A stretch of 5,629 bases of DNA, from the NCBI GenBank assembly GCA_964459065.1, contig CAYWMN010000246.1, positions 1 through 5,629 on the forward strand. The letters are read 5' to 3'. A program made the translations under genes and the position numbers. Below the pieces are notes generated by a model. The model saw nothing but the letters and a program-made list of their open reading frames with translations, made no database searches and was not told where the DNA came from. Positions within the stretch are counted from its first letter, which is position 1. Each line of letters opens with the position of its first letter. Positions 5,092 to 5,629 of the stretch are shown here, in pieces. This DNA comes from JAMCXS01 sp964459065 (lineage in GTDB: Bacteria > Acidobacteriota > Terriglobia > UBA7540).

Positions 5092-5629
5092 AGTTCATCC
5101 CTTACCACCTGCCCAATTTTTTCTATAAGATATGGCTTTTTCACATAGGATGTTGCACCCAATCGCTGAGCCTCTCTGACTCGATCTGTCTCAGAATACC
5201 CGCTGGCGATAATGGCTTTTTGATTGGGGTGTATCTCAAGTATTTTTTTGTACGTTTCGAGCCCGTCAATACCGGGGTCCATGATCATATCCAACACCAG
5301 AAGGTCTGCCGAATGGTGCTCCATGTAATCAACCGCCTCCTCGCCACTTGATACGGATGCAACCGAATATCCCAATTTCGACAGCATTCCAGAGGCGATT
5401 TCCCTTTGATCTTCCACATCGTCCACGACTAAAACAGATTCTCCATTGGCCCTAATATGTTCTATGGATAACAGCGGGGCATCCTGGGTTAGCTCCTGCC
5501 GGACGACAGGGAAATAGAGCGTAAATTCGGTTCCTTTGCCCCCGGTGCTTTTTACGTCAATATAGCCTTTATGGTCTTTTACGGTCCCCCATACAACCGC
5601 CATTCCCAAACCTGTACCGCTTTTTCCCA
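5082..5629 (-). CDS. Hybrid sensor histidine kinase, C-terminal part (kinase G2 box plus receiver domain)
   Basis: The minus-strand frame runs in from the right edge with no start in the window; the TTG at 5607-5609 is an internal leucine of the motif GKSGTGLGMAVVWG. Numbering from the first full codon, residues 1-40 are the end of a HATPase_c domain (G2 box GTGLGMAVV, then GTEFTLYFP at about 32-40). After a linker, a receiver domain spans about 64-178. It has the acidic pair DD (69-70), phosphoacceptor Asp113 in LVLDMIMD, IIASG (139-143) and Lys164 in YVKKPY, so all receiver catalytic residues are present. The part visible is the end of a kinase that passes phosphate from its missing histidine to its own receiver or to a further partner. 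The signal, dimerisation and histidine domains lie outside. No output domain follows the receiver. The wording matches kinases common in Desulfobacterota. A link to the downstream radical SAM gene is positional only. Confidence 0.93.
   Translation of the reverse strand, partial: GKSGTGLGMAVVWGTVKDHKGYIDVKSTGGKGTEFTLYFPVVRQELTQDAPLLSIEHIRANGESVLVVDDVEDQREIASGMLSKLGYSVASVSSGEEAVDYMEHHSADLLVLDMIMDPGIDGLETYKKILEIHPNQKAIIASGYSETDRVREAQRLGATSYVKKPYLIEKIGQVVRDELEK

Noticed and set aside
5082..5609. A stand-alone response regulator starting at 5609
   Set aside because: The apparent start is a TTG inside the kinase G2 box. The frame continues upstream as GKSGTG to the window edge, so this is the end of a hybrid kinase.
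1..5629. CRISPR array, tRNA or rRNA
   Set aside because: No regularly spaced short repeats were seen and no tRNA-like or rRNA-like sequence was recognised on either strand by eye.

Overview
The window is AT-rich bacterial DNA. The C-terminal half of its sensor kinase has the catalytic wording (GKSGTGLGMAVVWGTV, then a receiver ending in YVKKPY) that I associate with hybrid histidine kinases of sulfate-reducing Desulfobacterota (former Deltaproteobacteria). This assignment is an inference from protein style; there is no rRNA or marker gene here.

Layout from left to right: the last 42 codons of an unrecognised plus-strand gene (to 131); a decayed minus-strand methyltransferase copy (146 to about 787); a non-coding stretch of about 280 bases with several inverted repeats and a candidate promoter (788-1069); a plus-strand radical SAM protein with a degenerate cobalamin-binding-type N-terminus (1070-2683); then, all on the minus strand, an intact class I SAM-dependent methyltransferase (2740-3564), a classical cobalamin-binding radical SAM protein (3618-4994) and the C-terminal part of a hybrid histidine kinase (5082 to the right edge). 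The first radical SAM gene converges on the methyltransferase. The second radical SAM gene and the methyltransferase look like a two-gene transcription unit.

Three SAM-using enzymes sit together, two of them of the cobalamin-type radical SAM class. This suggests a small locus for modifying a lipid, cofactor, peptide or other metabolite, but nothing in the window names the substrate.

The most unusual feature is the broken methyltransferase copy. It lies in the same orientation as the intact gene, so the two form an imperfect direct repeat of about 590 bases around the first radical SAM gene. It carries two homopolymer frameshifts and a nonsense codon. Its 5' end is not methyltransferase sequence: it reads like the tail of a receiver domain (TEHIKKAQRLGAKAYIKK), resembling the same part of the kinase at the right edge. 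One economical explanation is that this is the scar of a second kinase/radical SAM/methyltransferase locus that lost its middle gene by deletion between short matching segments. The right-hand locus preserves the intact order kinase, radical SAM, methyltransferase.
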